NCBI GenBank assembly: GCA_964556885.1 | Contig: CAZKYP010000013.1 | Span: forward strand, 1-29,552 | Length of the DNA stretch: 29,552 nt | DNA from: CAZKYP01 sp964556885 | GTDB taxonomy: Bacteria > Planctomycetota > Phycisphaerae > Sedimentisphaerales > Anaerobacaceae | Direction of reading: 5' to 3' | Part shown: in pieces, positions 14,711-22,746 of the stretch | Layout: every line of letters begins with the position of its first letter | How positions within the stretch are numbered: position 1 is the first letter of the stretch | Made by a program: the position numbers and the translations under genes | The notes under the pieces: generated by a model | Databases searched by the model: none | What the model saw: the letters and a program-made list of their open reading frames with translations, nothing else | What the model was told of the DNA's origin: nothing

Positions 14711-15115
14711 TTATTTCTCCTTTACAAATTTTCCAAATTCGAGGTCTACTTCCTTTATGTGTTTAATTAGCCAGTTAAACAGAAAAGTCCTTATATGATT
14801 CGCAAGCTCTTTTGTCGCGTTATCTTCCTCGAAGTCCAGCTCAAGACGCTCCAGGGATTCTTTGAATTCTTTGTGCAGTTCTTTTTGATGCTCTAATCCC
14901 GGGTAATGGTGTTCTGTCATTTGCTTTTCTTCTTCGGAGAAGTGGAAGCTCGTATAATCCACCAGAAAGTCGAGCGTTTTAGCTATTGTTCCCTCGCCCT
15001 GGTTCGACTCGATTGCTTCGGAAACATCATTAAGTCTCTGTATCAGCATTTTATGCTGCACGTCTATCGTGTCGATGCCTACAGATAAGCTTTCGTCCCA
15101 TTCGATTTTTTCCAT
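14711..15115 (-). CDS. Bacteriohemerythrin
   Basis: This 134-residue four-helix di-iron protein binds oxygen and is cytoplasmic by sequence. It starts MEKIEWDESLSVGIDTIDVQ, the classic opening, with ligand His21. HFSEEE gives H58xxxE62, and WLIKHIKEVD gives H119xxxxD124. The middle pair is odd. YPGLEHQKELHKEF puts His76 and His81 five apart rather than the usual HxxxH, so the position four before His81 is Gln77. The DNA reading is clear. Start ATG 15115 is preceded by AAGGA; a longer reading from 15196 lacks family residues. It is the first gene of a tight minus-strand cluster with an SGNH hydrolase and a Tat-signal protein. Likely roles are oxygen or nitric oxide buffering or sensing. Confidence 0.9.
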   Translation of the reverse strand: MEKIEWDESLSVGIDTIDVQHKMLIQRLNDVSEAIESNQGEGTIAKTLDFLVDYTSFHFSEEEKQMTEHHYPGLEHQKELHKEFKESLERLELDFEEDNATKELANHIRTFLFNWLIKHIKEVDLEFGKFVKEK

Positions 15116-15271
15116 CTTTTGTCCTTCTGACAACAGAATTTCAGTTGGTTTTTCAAAACCACTGAGGCTTATACCACAATCGACTACGAATTTCAATGAT
15201 TATTACTGTTGGCTTGATTTGGTGGTGTTGTTTTGTGGCCGGTTTATAAAAAATCTTGCTTTATACTATCT

Positions 15272-16192
15272 TCATTGTTTTTCCGCGACAAACAATTCTC
15301 CTTTGTACCATACATCGTATCGGTTTTCCGCAAGGAACAAATACCTGTCCATGTCAATAATTGTCCTGCAAATGTCGTTGTCGGCGGAATTACGACATAA
15401 TTCAAGGAATTCATCTGAGCTGCTGATGCCTCTCGCCGTTTCGCTCCTTGGGTAACTATCTTTGGTGTACTTATCCGAGAAATAAAAGCCGATATACTTC
15501 TTTTTTTGTCGCATTCTTGATAAACCCCATGTAAGGATTCTAAAGGACCAATTAATGAATCTCAATCTGTGTGTAATCTGCGTATTTCCTCCTATAATAT
15601 GATGACAACATGTCCTACACATAATATATGGTGACTTCATTTCAATTGCGTAGTCTATTGCGCCATCAGTTAATGAGCCGCACGCACCGAAAAATACAAC
15701 TGCCACAGGATTTACTTCTACTTGTGGCTCGAAAATATTGTCTTTTATAAATTCGAAGTTATCAGGATTGTTTTTTCTATGGATATGTTCGTATATCTGA
15801 TTCCACCTTGGATCTATATCTGTTCCTATTAGCTTAAAATTCGGCAGACGTGATGCAAGATCACGCGTATGTCTGCCGATTACACATGCGGGATTGACGA
15901 TTATTTCGTTTCCATTCCTTTGCTTGTGGGTTGCGATTAATTTGATAATGATTTTTTTCAAATATGCATCTCTTCTGCCTCTGAGCAGTAAACCAATATC
16001 GGATGAATAGGGAAATCGGCTTTCTGGAAAACCCGGAAATTGTTGGTCCCAGCGTTCGGAAAGCTGTCTTGTATGTAGCTCTAACAATTCTCTTTCAAAA
16101 TTTCTATTAGATATAATCTTTCTTCTGAATTCATCGAGCAATCCCGTCAGGACTTTTAGACCCTCTTGTAATTGTAGTTTCCTGTTTAACAT
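15272..16192 (-). CDS. SAM-dependent methyltransferase-like protein
   Basis: This 306-residue soluble protein has an N-terminal helical region up to about residue 95. A degenerate Rossmann methyltransferase core follows. Its motif-I position reads IIVNPACVIGRHTRDLASRL (97-116), with ACVIGRHT in place of the usual GxGxG, then FKLIGTDIDPRW (119-130) with the acidic ribose-binding residue. A later block, FFGACGSLTDGAIDYAIEMK (167-186), then MCRTCCHHIIGG (191-202), resembles Methyltransf_32-type proteins. Without a canonical glycine loop, SAM binding is uncertain. ATG 16192 has no good ribosome site. It lies between the hemerythrin cluster and the DUF4185 gene on the same strand, 47 bases from the latter. 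The substrate is unknown. Confidence 0.6.
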   Translation of the reverse strand: MLNRKLQLQEGLKVLTGLLDEFRRKIISNRNFERELLELHTRQLSERWDQQFPGFPESRFPYSSDIGLLLRGRRDAYLKKIIIKLIATHKQRNGNEIIVNPACVIGRHTRDLASRLPNFKLIGTDIDPRWNQIYEHIHRKNNPDNFEFIKDNIFEPQVEVNPVAVVFFGACGSLTDGAIDYAIEMKSPYIMCRTCCHHIIGGNTQITHRLRFINWSFRILTWGLSRMRQKKKYIGFYFSDKYTKDSYPRSETARGISSSDEFLELCRNSADNDICRTIIDMDRYLFLAENRYDVWYKGELFVAEKQ

Positions 16193-16239
16193 TTTCTAAA
16201 TAGTCTTCTGTTTTTTATCAATATTTTTCATATCATAGA

Positions 16240-17412
16240 CTATTTAAAAGTTAATTCTATTAATTTTATTTCGCCTTTAAAGATTCCTGTCTCGCGGTAA
16301 TACGTTAAATATTCTATGCGTCCATTCTCTCTTGATAATTCTGGGTGAGCTAAGCCGCAATAGGACCACATTTCGCTACTTGTCGGGGCAAGGCATTCAA
16401 CTGCAACCTGGACATCCGACCATGGACCTTCGGGTCGGTCCGCCGTTCTTATCATAATTTTGTTCTCTAATTGTCTGCTGTAGGCGGCGAGATACTTTTT
16501 GATGTGTTTGTTCCAGTGAACGCTCAGCATCGGAGCGGCGTCCATAACCGATACGGCATCGGTAAAGTCCCTGCTCCAGCGGCCCTGGACGGCGTAGAAT
16601 CGCCATTCGCTGCGTTTGAGCGCATCCTTGAATTTGACGCGTCCGACAATGCAGGGCCATGACACGCCGCCCTGGTCGTCCTTATGTGTGTCACATCCGT
16701 ATGCGTAAATCCAGTCTTCGACAACAACCGCCCCCTGGCCGATGTGCACGTCGCCTTTCGGGAATAAAATAGTTTCGTCATCTAAATCCGGCCTGATTTT
16801 GGGCCTGATTAGCTTTTGATCGGGGCTTTTCCAGACTGCAAGAGAATGACCCAATACTTCGAAATCGAACGGTCCGTTGCTGCCTGCAATCAGCTTGGAA
16901 TAAAACACAAACGCCGAGTTTCCGTTGGGATCGACGATTACAGGACCGGGCCATAACCCATATCGCGAGCGCTCCTGAGAGGGGACATCCTGTCGAAAGT
17001 GAACGTTGTTATAGGCCAGCTCCTTTTCGGTGAAAGGTAAAAACTCGCCGGGGACACCTGTTGCGTCAATAGGTTCGTTAAAGTCACTTATTCCGTCTTG
17101 CGCGTTCAAATCTTTAGTCCAGCACCATGAACTCGAGAGCCAGCTATTGCCGTTATAGCCTGGCTTGGTGAGTACCGTATCGCCGAACAGCCATACCGAA
17201 CGGTCCCCGAAACGTGCGCTGAAACCGCCGTCCCTTGAACGAATCACTTTATGAAACTGCAGGGGGCCTAAATCCCGAATTGATAAAACTTCTAATGCCG
17301 TTTGATTCTCGGAGGAGGTTGATTGCCGATCCGGTTGTGCGGATTCGCAGATATTTTGTGGGATAAACAGAATAACGCTCGTTAAAAAGATTTGAAATAA
17401 TTTGTGAGTCAT
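16240..17412 (-). CDS. Secreted DUF4185-domain protein
   Basis: This 390-residue protein begins MTHKLFQIFLTSVILFIPQN and has a signal peptide ending near residue 25. GGFSARFGDRSVWLFGDTVL is the hallmark entry of the DUF4185 beta-propeller family. Later come ELAYNNVHFRQD, a WPGPVIVDPNG blade, and WNKHIKKYLAAYS followed by RTADRPEGPWSDVQ. The fold resembles five-bladed propellers of glycoside-hydrolase clans, but no catalytic set has been established, and I cannot name a substrate. Planctomycetes and other polysaccharide degraders often encode such proteins, so carbohydrate binding or cleavage is a fair inference. ATG 17412 follows GAAAGGA eight bases upstream; an earlier in-frame start at 17454 would place a basic stretch before the signal peptide. 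Confidence 0.78.
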   Translation of the reverse strand: MTHKLFQIFLTSVILFIPQNICESAQPDRQSTSSENQTALEVLSIRDLGPLQFHKVIRSRDGGFSARFGDRSVWLFGDTVLTKPGYNGNSWLSSSWCWTKDLNAQDGISDFNEPIDATGVPGEFLPFTEKELAYNNVHFRQDVPSQERSRYGLWPGPVIVDPNGNSAFVFYSKLIAGSNGPFDFEVLGHSLAVWKSPDQKLIRPKIRPDLDDETILFPKGDVHIGQGAVVVEDWIYAYGCDTHKDDQGGVSWPCIVGRVKFKDALKRSEWRFYAVQGRWSRDFTDAVSVMDAAPMLSVHWNKHIKKYLAAYSRQLENKIMIRTADRPEGPWSDVQVAVECLAPTSSEMWSYCGLAHPELSRENGRIEYLTYYRETGIFKGEIKLIELTFK

Positions 17413-17751
17413 AAGAATAATCCTTTCCACCTGCCGATTTTTACCTTTCGCCAAAACACGATGATAAGTCTTAATATCAGCAGCTTTAAGAGTCTGTAAG
17501 AAATAACAGCAGGGGTATTCCCACCGTCGGTCTCGTAATTACGCATACGATACCAATGAACACCAAGAAAAATCTCATGAACGGTATCATTTTTCCCAAA
17601 AAATCTGTCTAAGAAAACCTGCATTGGTTGCGATTTATGTTTGAAAACGATTGATTTTGATGTTATATTCACGAACAATTGAATAAGAATAAATTATATC
17701 GGGACAATTAGCTAAATAGTAAATAGTCAATATTAAATAGAAAATTGTACC
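17413..17751. other. AT-rich intergenic region between the DUF4185 gene and tRNA-Ser
   Basis: There is no convincing gene. Minus-strand frames here lack a ribosome site and family motifs. On the minus strand a perfect TATAAT lies at 17698-17693, but the hexamer that should sit 17 bases upstream is poor, so I list it only as a hint of a promoter for the DUF4185 gene. The tRNA promoter should also lie here; a weak TTAGCT / 17 bases / TATTAA pair ends about 16 bases before the tRNA. Confidence 0.4.
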
Positions 17752-17839
17752 GGAGAGGTGTCCGAGCGGCTTAAGGAGCAGCCTTGGAAAGGCTGTGTAG
17801 GGCTTGTCCTTACCGCGGGTTCGAATCCCGCCCTCTCCG
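17752..17839 (+). tRNA. tRNA-Ser (anticodon GGA)
   Basis: The acceptor GGAGAGG (17752-17758) pairs with CCTCTCC (17832-17838), with discriminator G at 17839. The anticodon arm is CAGCC / loop TTGGAAA / GGCTG, giving anticodon GGA. A long variable arm places it in class II, as expected for serine. The T arm GCGGG-TTCGAAT-CCCGC is perfect. No CCA is encoded. A run of eight T follows immediately and probably ends transcription. Confidence 0.95.
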
Positions 17840-17871
17840 TTTTTTTTAGGGAGTCTTCTGTAGTTTTTTTT

Positions 17872-17897
17872 GACCATGGCCACCATGGTCGGTTTTT
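17872..17897 (+). terminator. Perfect 8-bp hairpin with short T tract behind tRNA-Ser
   Basis: GACCATGG and CCATGGTC form a perfect stem around a three-base loop (17872-17890), followed by GG and five T. A run of eight T lies just before the stem. It stands between the tRNA and the end of the minus-strand gene at 17905. As a rho-independent terminator it suits the plus strand (tRNA). On the minus strand it is followed by A, not T, so it would not serve the small membrane-protein gene well. Confidence 0.5.
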
Positions 17898-17904
17898 CAG
17901 CTTA

Positions 17905-18180
17905 TCATATTGCGCCGGATCTGGGGCGGGGCCTGCGTTCGGGAGGGGATTGGTTGACCGGCTCTGATTTATCTTGCTCTGGAGTTTCTATTGAAGTCTC
18001 TTTAACAGGTGTCGGTTCCGGTGCCAGTTCCGGAGCCGGTTCTGGTTCAGTAATCGTTGTTGAAACAGCTTTTACCTGAGCTGCAATCTCAAACGGATAA
18101 AAGGCCGCGCAATAATAAAACAAAGCTCCCCCGAGCAGGATAAGAATACTGACTATGATGATTCTTGGTTTGGTCGGCAT
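17905..18180 (-). CDS. Small single-pass membrane protein with Pro/Glu-rich tail
   Basis: This is a 91-residue protein with one membrane helix near the N-terminus (RIIIVSILILLGGALFYYCA, about 6-25). A low-complexity outer or cytoplasmic tail rich in Pro, Glu and Thr follows (EPEPAPELAPEPTP), ending in a basic stretch, ERRPRPRSG. The ATG at 18180 is chosen over a TTG two codons upstream. The ribosome site (GGTAAA) is weak. The tail is typical of linkers in envelope proteins, so this could be a small envelope anchor. I do not recognise a family. It sits downstream of the polyferredoxin gene on the same strand (about 130 bases), but nothing shows a joint function. Confidence 0.55.
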   Translation of the reverse strand: MPTKPRIIIVSILILLGGALFYYCAAFYPFEIAAQVKAVSTTITEPEPAPELAPEPTPVKETSIETPEQDKSEPVNQSPPERRPRPRSGAI

Positions 18181-18311
18181 ATCCAATATTTACCTTAATT
18201 CTATAACAAATATTGGTCTGTCTTTACAATAATCCGTGCAATTATAACAAATTTTATAGCCGATTGCCAGTAATTTTACATTTTTTTAGCCTATAAAAAA
18301 TATTCACCTTG

Positions 18312-19715
18312 TTAACCGAATCTCCATCTGAAGATCGTCAGGCCAAAGATACCCCAATATGCAAGCACACTCAGGAGCAGAACAACCTTGACGCCGAAAC
18401 TGTGTTTCTGCACAGCCGCAGACCGGCGGAAAATCAGTACTGTTGCAGCCAGGACCACAAGCAGCAAAGTTACTGCTGCAAAACTTACTGCCGGATCGAG
18501 TGCATTCGTCACGGAGTTGTCCGGTATAAGCGTCCCAGCGGCTATTTTTTGAGCCGTCTCAATCCCCTTCGGATCAGAGATAGCGCCTCGCCAGTATGGA
18601 ATTCGTGATGACATTCTAAGTATGGATTTGATGATATGGGCGCCTGCAATCGTCGGGAGTAAGAGCAGGGCAAACGTTTTGACTGCTGCCCCGGCAGGCG
18701 CCACCTTCCGGCCGGAGGCTAACTTGGCCAGAGCAGCCACAAACAATAACACCAGGGCGGGAAATACGACGAACATGATAATTGCAGAGACAAAGTTGGC
18801 TGTTGACCCTGTTATTCCAAGAGCATTTGTAAAATGATCCGGTACCCACATCATAATTGCCAGGGAAACCGACCACTCCGAGAGAATCTCATAGACGACA
18901 AATGCACTGACCAACAGGATGAATCCGACCTCCGCAGGCTTCAGATCAGCGGAGGTGAAAAAATCGGAGAACGGCCGCCGGATAGAGAATCGGATATTCT
19001 GATTGGGGCATGTTTTCAAACATTGCGTACACAACAGGCAATCCCGGTTATCTCTAATCGTAGCCGGGTAGAGATTGCTCGTGCATGAGCGGCCGATCAG
19101 TCGATAATGATTTTTCTTTACAATACAATCTTTTGTTTTACAACTCCTGCAGACGGATGGATCGTCGGCCCGCCACTCAAATGGTGATATGAGGGCATAC
19201 AGGCCGAGCAAGTGTCCTACCGGGCAGACGTAGCTGCAGAACGTGCGCTTCTGGAATATCAGGGAAGTGTCTACCGCCAGGATTATCAGCATCAGCATGT
19301 AGAGTGCCATTTGACGAGGAATTCGGTTCACGGCCAGAGTGTGTACTCCCACAATCCAAACGAGTGTGTAGAAGATGGTTACCACCCAGCCGCTCTTTAG
19401 GATGCCGGGCACTTGCAGTCTGAGGCCTATTCCTGACGCCCAGTATGTAATAAGTTCCATGGGGCAAACGGTACACCATAAGCGGCCTAAAAAAATGGCG
19501 GCGATGATTATAACGGGCCACCAATACGACCAAACTACCAAATTTGAGAGGTTGGTACTTCGAAGAAAATAGATAAAATCCGGATCATCCGTTGTCACTC
19601 CAAGGCCGCCGGCGATAAGCAGTATGAAAACAGTCAGCATAAACATTTGTGGTACGATTGGAAACCACTTCGCTTTGAATAATCCACGGATATATTTAAT
19701 TTTAAGCAGATTCAT
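18312..19715 (-). CDS. Membrane-bound 4Fe-4S polyferredoxin (NapH/NosR-like electron carrier)
   Basis: This is a 467-residue integral membrane protein with about nine helices (about 22-42, 64-80, 108-128, 136-154, 262-280, 306-330, 345-362, 411-430, 441-462). Two CxxCP/CxxxCP motifs at helix ends, C81TVCP and C160SYVCP, are the signature of the NapH/NosR/RdxA group. A soluble segment (180-245) holds C189, C192, C197, C211 and C226xxC229xxC232xxxC236P, enough for two 4Fe-4S clusters. Known members pass electrons between the quinol pool and periplasmic or cytoplasmic partners. No reductase, maturation or partner gene lies alongside, so the pathway is open. ATG 19715 with a GGAG 12 bases upstream is an acceptable start. 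Confidence 0.85.
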   Translation of the reverse strand: MNLLKIKYIRGLFKAKWFPIVPQMFMLTVFILLIAGGLGVTTDDPDFIYFLRSTNLSNLVVWSYWWPVIIIAAIFLGRLWCTVCPMELITYWASGIGLRLQVPGILKSGWVVTIFYTLVWIVGVHTLAVNRIPRQMALYMLMLIILAVDTSLIFQKRTFCSYVCPVGHLLGLYALISPFEWRADDPSVCRSCKTKDCIVKKNHYRLIGRSCTSNLYPATIRDNRDCLLCTQCLKTCPNQNIRFSIRRPFSDFFTSADLKPAEVGFILLVSAFVVYEILSEWSVSLAIMMWVPDHFTNALGITGSTANFVSAIIMFVVFPALVLLFVAALAKLASGRKVAPAGAAVKTFALLLLPTIAGAHIIKSILRMSSRIPYWRGAISDPKGIETAQKIAAGTLIPDNSVTNALDPAVSFAAVTLLLVVLAATVLIFRRSAAVQKHSFGVKVVLLLSVLAYWGIFGLTIFRWRFG

Positions 19716-19917
19716 CTAATTGCCTGACTCCAGTTCAATCCTTATATCTATTAAGTACCATAAAAAATGATTAACGACAATATTTTCGTTCGCAAACCGC
19801 TATAACCTCAGTACGAACTAAGTTTTGCGGTATTCTACAGGAAGGGGGCGGTGCTCGCATCTTTGTTTTTAGAATTGATATTTATGGATAAGGTATAATA
19901 TTTGATTCTAAATACTA

Positions 19918-19944
19918 CGGCAGGAAGCAACAAGCTTCCTGCCG
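19918..19944. repeat. Perfect 11-bp inverted repeat (hairpin)
   Basis: CGGCAGGAAGC and its exact complement flank a five-base AACAA loop, in the gap between the small secreted protein gene (20014-20496, minus) and the polyferredoxin gene. On the minus strand it lies 70 bases past the stop of the secreted protein gene and could end that transcript, but no T run follows on either strand. A role as mRNA-stabilising stem, rho-dependent pause or REP-like copy is possible. The remaining roughly 270 bases of the interval show nothing else. Confidence 0.6.
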
Positions 19945-20013
19945 AGGACGAATCAGGGACAATTATCTCATAGGACATGTCCCCTGGAGGTTGGTCGGAT
20001 TGAAATCTTCGTC

Positions 20014-20496
20014 TTAAAAGCCGTAAACCATTTTTAATTGTTCCTCTGTCGGCATATTCGGATACCATTCTCCCCTCGGGCCGAGGTAACCCGGGCCGCT
20101 TTTTTTGAGTGTTACGGGTGTTTGAGAGCCGTTCGAATTGGTAATCCAGACGGTGACCTGCGTCTGCTCTGTTACACATTGCGGCTTTGATACTGTTTTT
20201 GTCAGACTCAGGTTTACCACTATATGTCTTGCACGCGGCTCTTCCACTACGACAACCTCAGGTATGGGCGGGCCGATACGAATGAATCCTCCTATAAGCG
20301 GGCTGGTTATAACGAATTTCCTGTGAGGGGGTGTAAAAATAATCGGCCCTTCATGTCTGCTATGTCCGAGTGGTACGGCTATCATGGAGCTTCGCCTGAT
20401 GTGTGGCCGGGCCGTGGCTTTCGAGCCGGCGTCATTGATAAAAAGAAATACAGCGGCTGTAAACATGATTGTCAGGATTAATTTATGCTTAACCAT
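20014..20496 (-). CDS. Small secreted protein with 'EWYPNMPTEEQL' tail, unknown function
   Basis: This is a 160-residue protein with an N-terminal signal peptide (KLILTIMFTAAVFLFINDAG). The mature part has proline-rich beta segments (GPPIPEVVVVEEPRARHIVV), then TQVTVWITNSNGSQTPVTL, ending in GYLGPRGEWYPNMPTEEQL and KMVYGF. This last block recurs, as far as I recall, at the end of many small planctomycete exported proteins that also carry a beta-sandwich segment with 'V.V.N.NGS..PV.L..'. It thus probably belongs to that lineage-specific set. The function is unknown. ATG 20496 has AGGGAAAGG upstream. Confidence 0.7.
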   Translation of the reverse strand: MVKHKLILTIMFTAAVFLFINDAGSKATARPHIRRSSMIAVPLGHSRHEGPIIFTPPHRKFVITSPLIGGFIRIGPPIPEVVVVEEPRARHIVVNLSLTKTVSKPQCVTEQTQVTVWITNSNGSQTPVTLKKSGPGYLGPRGEWYPNMPTEEQLKMVYGF

Positions 20497-20874
20497 GGTT
20501 CTTGCCTTTCCCTGAGAGGTTATTAATTTATTTTCGTATATGACCGAACCGGAACATCAAATCACCATTCATGTTATTGACTTAACGGGTTAAAAATTAT
20601 CACATATCTCAAAGAGCCGATAATTCGTAGTTCTCTAAATATATAAGGCATTATGAATAAAAAAAGTAACAATTTTAGATCTCATTTAGTGACTACACTC
20701 CGGCTAAATTGGTTTTTCTGATGCTTTTTCGAGGATATAACAGTCCCCGTTTGGTCCGGATAAAGTGTATGTTTCTGTATTTGGCTTAATGTTGCATGTC
20801 TAAAACGCCGAATAAAAACTGCATATTCCTGACCTTACGGGCTTTGTGGAAGGTAATTGGAAGGGGGTAATATT
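20497..20874. other. Intergenic region between divergent genes
   Basis: This is 378 bases of AT-rich sequence between the secreted protein gene (minus) and the kinase gene (plus), so it should hold both promoters. A TTGACT at about 20577 on the plus strand is followed by a weak -10 and is far from the kinase start. The longest start-to-stop frames are about 20 codons. I see no other structure. Confidence 0.4.
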
Positions 20875-21336
20875 ATGATTGAACAATGTGATATTCAGCA
20901 GGTATGTCGAAACAAACCGAATGTTCAATTACATTCTGACGGGATGAAAATGAACAAACAGTTTACTTTTACGGGTCGTATCCATAGTGTTAAGTGTGCA
21001 ATCCGCGGCATTAAGATAATGCTGGAATCTCAGCATAACGCATGGATACACGCAATTGCATCGTTTATCGTTTTGTGTACCGGCAGTTTTCTGTGTCTTT
21101 CTCATATTCAGTGGTGCTTTCTGGTTCTGGCGATCATGGCTGTCTGGACGGCCGAGGCCATGAATACGGCCCTGGAGCTGCTGGCCGATGTGGCCTCCCC
21201 CGAGTTCCATCCGCTTGTGGAAAAGGCAAAGGACGTAGCCGCAGGAGCGGTGTTTATTTCAGCAATGGGTTCTGTCATTATCGGATTGCTCGTCCTCGGC
21301 CCGGGCCTGCTCAAGCTGGCCGGAATCGTGTTTTAA
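20875..21336 (+). CDS. dgkA: Diacylglycerol/undecaprenol kinase family protein (DgkA type)
   Basis: This 153-residue membrane kinase has three helices. Family marks include the entry FTGRIHSVKCAIRGI and ESQHNAWIHA. The ATP/metal region is VWTAEAMNTALELLADVASP with the conserved Glu and Asn, followed by EKAKDVAAGAVFISAM with its Lys-Asp pair. Family members phosphorylate diacylglycerol (Gram-negative) or undecaprenol (Gram-positive) at the inner membrane; sequence alone does not tell which. Start: ATG 20875, preceded by AAGGGGG. This gives about 25 extra residues before the usual beginning, so ATG 20944 or 20950 is an alternative. It is alone on its strand; the next gene begins 176 bases downstream. 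Confidence 0.88.
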   Translation: MIEQCDIQQVCRNKPNVQLHSDGMKMNKQFTFTGRIHSVKCAIRGIKIMLESQHNAWIHAIASFIVLCTGSFLCLSHIQWCFLVLAIMAVWTAEAMNTALELLADVASPEFHPLVEKAKDVAAGAVFISAMGSVIIGLLVLGPGLLKLAGIVF

Positions 21337-21512
21337 CCGTATTATCCGAATCAGCCTATAAAATACCTCTCAATCACTTCTCGACGTTTTTTCCGGACAT
21401 AATCGACGAAAGAAAGATTTGATTGTCGAATAACAAAAGATATCTGGCTTTTTAGCGGCAGGTGCTATACAATTCTCCGGACCATGATGGTTGTTGCTTG
21501 AAGGAGATACCG

Positions 21513-21839
21513 ATGGGAACAGAGCAATCGAGAATAAAGGTCGAATATGGAATGGACGTTACCCTTGTGACGTTTAACGATGAAAGAATCGTCGATGAAA
21601 ACCAGATACGAGAGCTTCATAAGTCGTTCGAACCTGTGGTAGAGAGAAACCAGAATAAAAAGCTGGTGCTGAATTTTGATAATGTGAAATTCATGACATC
21701 GGCTCTGTTAGGTCTTCTGGTCCGAATTCACAAGAGGGTAACCGAACATGGCGGTCGGATTCAGTTGTGCAACCTGGACACGAATATACATAGAGTCTTC
21801 GAGATAACGAAACTGACGAAGATATTTGATATTACCTGA
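21513..21839 (+). CDS. STAS-domain protein (anti-sigma factor antagonist-like)
   Basis: This 108-residue single-domain STAS protein has IKVEYGMDVTLVTFNDERIV at the start. The core LVLNFDNVKFMTSALLGLLV follows, where Ser63 in MTS is the usual phosphorylation site of anti-anti-sigma factors. It ends FEITKLTKIFDIT, the usual last helix and strand. ATG 21513 follows AAGGAGA. Such proteins switch sigma factors or signal modules by binding an anti-sigma kinase. No kinase, phosphatase or sigma factor is nearby, so its partner is encoded elsewhere. It ends 37 bases from the convergent PAC2 gene. The role as anti-anti-sigma is likely by family, not shown. Confidence 0.88.
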   Translation: MGTEQSRIKVEYGMDVTLVTFNDERIVDENQIRELHKSFEPVVERNQNKKLVLNFDNVKFMTSALLGLLVRIHKRVTEHGGRIQLCNLDTNIHRVFEITKLTKIFDIT

Positions 21840-21876
21840 AGTTACAATCCTGCGGCGTATAAAGACCAAAGGGATG

Positions 21877-22746
21877 TCAGTCTAATCTGATACCCTGCTG
21901 CTCAAGCCACATTTTCAGCTCTCCCATTTCACTGTTGAATATTTCGTTGTCGTAATCTTCTTCGAGCTTATGGATATTGCCGGCCAGTTCGGGCTGTTCC
22001 TGTACGACTTCGTTTATTTTTTTCTCAAACTCGTCGCTGATTAATCTTAAATCTTCAAGGTCAGTCTCTATATCCAGCATCCCGACCAGGCGCCGTGTTA
22101 CGGCTTCGATACACCGCGGATTATTTCCCTGGACGTATGCCGGAGTTGTTGCCATAAGGCTTACCATGCTAATATTGCGTTTGCGACAGTTGGCCGTGAG
22201 GTGCGTAGTGAAGCTGGCTGGTCCCTCATAATTTGAAAATTTTACTCCGTAATGTTGGAAAGTCGTTTGTAATTGAGGGTTTGAAACGGAGCAGAAAAGC
22301 CTCGGTTCCCGTGTGTGCGGCACGAGGCCGGCGACGCTGCCGATGAAATATATCATTTCGACACCGAATTCCTCACACAGTGTGAAGATACTATCGGCGA
22401 AATCGTCCCATCGCAGGTTGGGTTCTTTGCTCAGAAAAAGTATAAGATTGCTTTCTTCGCTGTAATAAAAGGTGCTTGTCTGCGTTTCATATTTATCAAT
22501 CAGGCCGTTATTTATCCTGGTATGCGGCCTGAATAATGCCGTTATTTCCATAGAGCCGGGGAAATTGTAAATATAGAATTTGTCCGGTTCGATCTCGGCT
22601 AATTTCCGGGCATCGAGTTTACTGATGAGGCATTTCACGGTTCCCGTCGAGACCTCACCGCTGTCCATCCAGCCGGACAGCCCTATTAAAAGCCGGGGAT
22701 TATTCAGGTTCGGTTTCTTAAAAATATGTAAACTCTCAGATGGCAT
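21877..22746 (-). CDS. PAC2-family (proteasome assembly chaperone-like) protein
   Basis: This 289-residue soluble protein has an N-terminal part with PRLLIGLSGWMDSGEVSTGT (the family's 'G..GW.D.G' opening) and FYIYNFPG. The central stretch FGVEMIYFIGSVAGLVPHTR (residue ~130 on) and MVSLMATTPAYVQGNNPRCI match bacterial PAC2/DUF75 proteins. The end is an acidic helix (LEEDYDNEIFNSEMGELKMW), common in these proteins. The molecular role in bacteria is not settled; the fold is shared with archaeal and eukaryotic proteasome assembly chaperones. ATG 22746 has AGGAG seven bases upstream. The first 11 bases overlap the end of the lipoprotein gene on the same strand, so the two are probably co-translated. 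Confidence 0.85.
   Translation of the reverse strand: MPSESLHIFKKPNLNNPRLLIGLSGWMDSGEVSTGTVKCLISKLDARKLAEIEPDKFYIYNFPGSMEITALFRPHTRINNGLIDKYETQTSTFYYSEESNLILFLSKEPNLRWDDFADSIFTLCEEFGVEMIYFIGSVAGLVPHTREPRLFCSVSNPQLQTTFQHYGVKFSNYEGPASFTTHLTANCRKRNISMVSLMATTPAYVQGNNPRCIEAVTRRLVGMLDIETDLEDLRLISDEFEKKINEVVQEQPELAGNIHKLEEDYDNEIFNSEMGELKMWLEQQGIRLD

Noticed and set aside
17409..17678. 89-codon minus-strand frame upstream of the DUF4185 gene
   Set aside because: Overlaps the signal-peptide start of DUF4185, lacks a ribosome site and family motifs.
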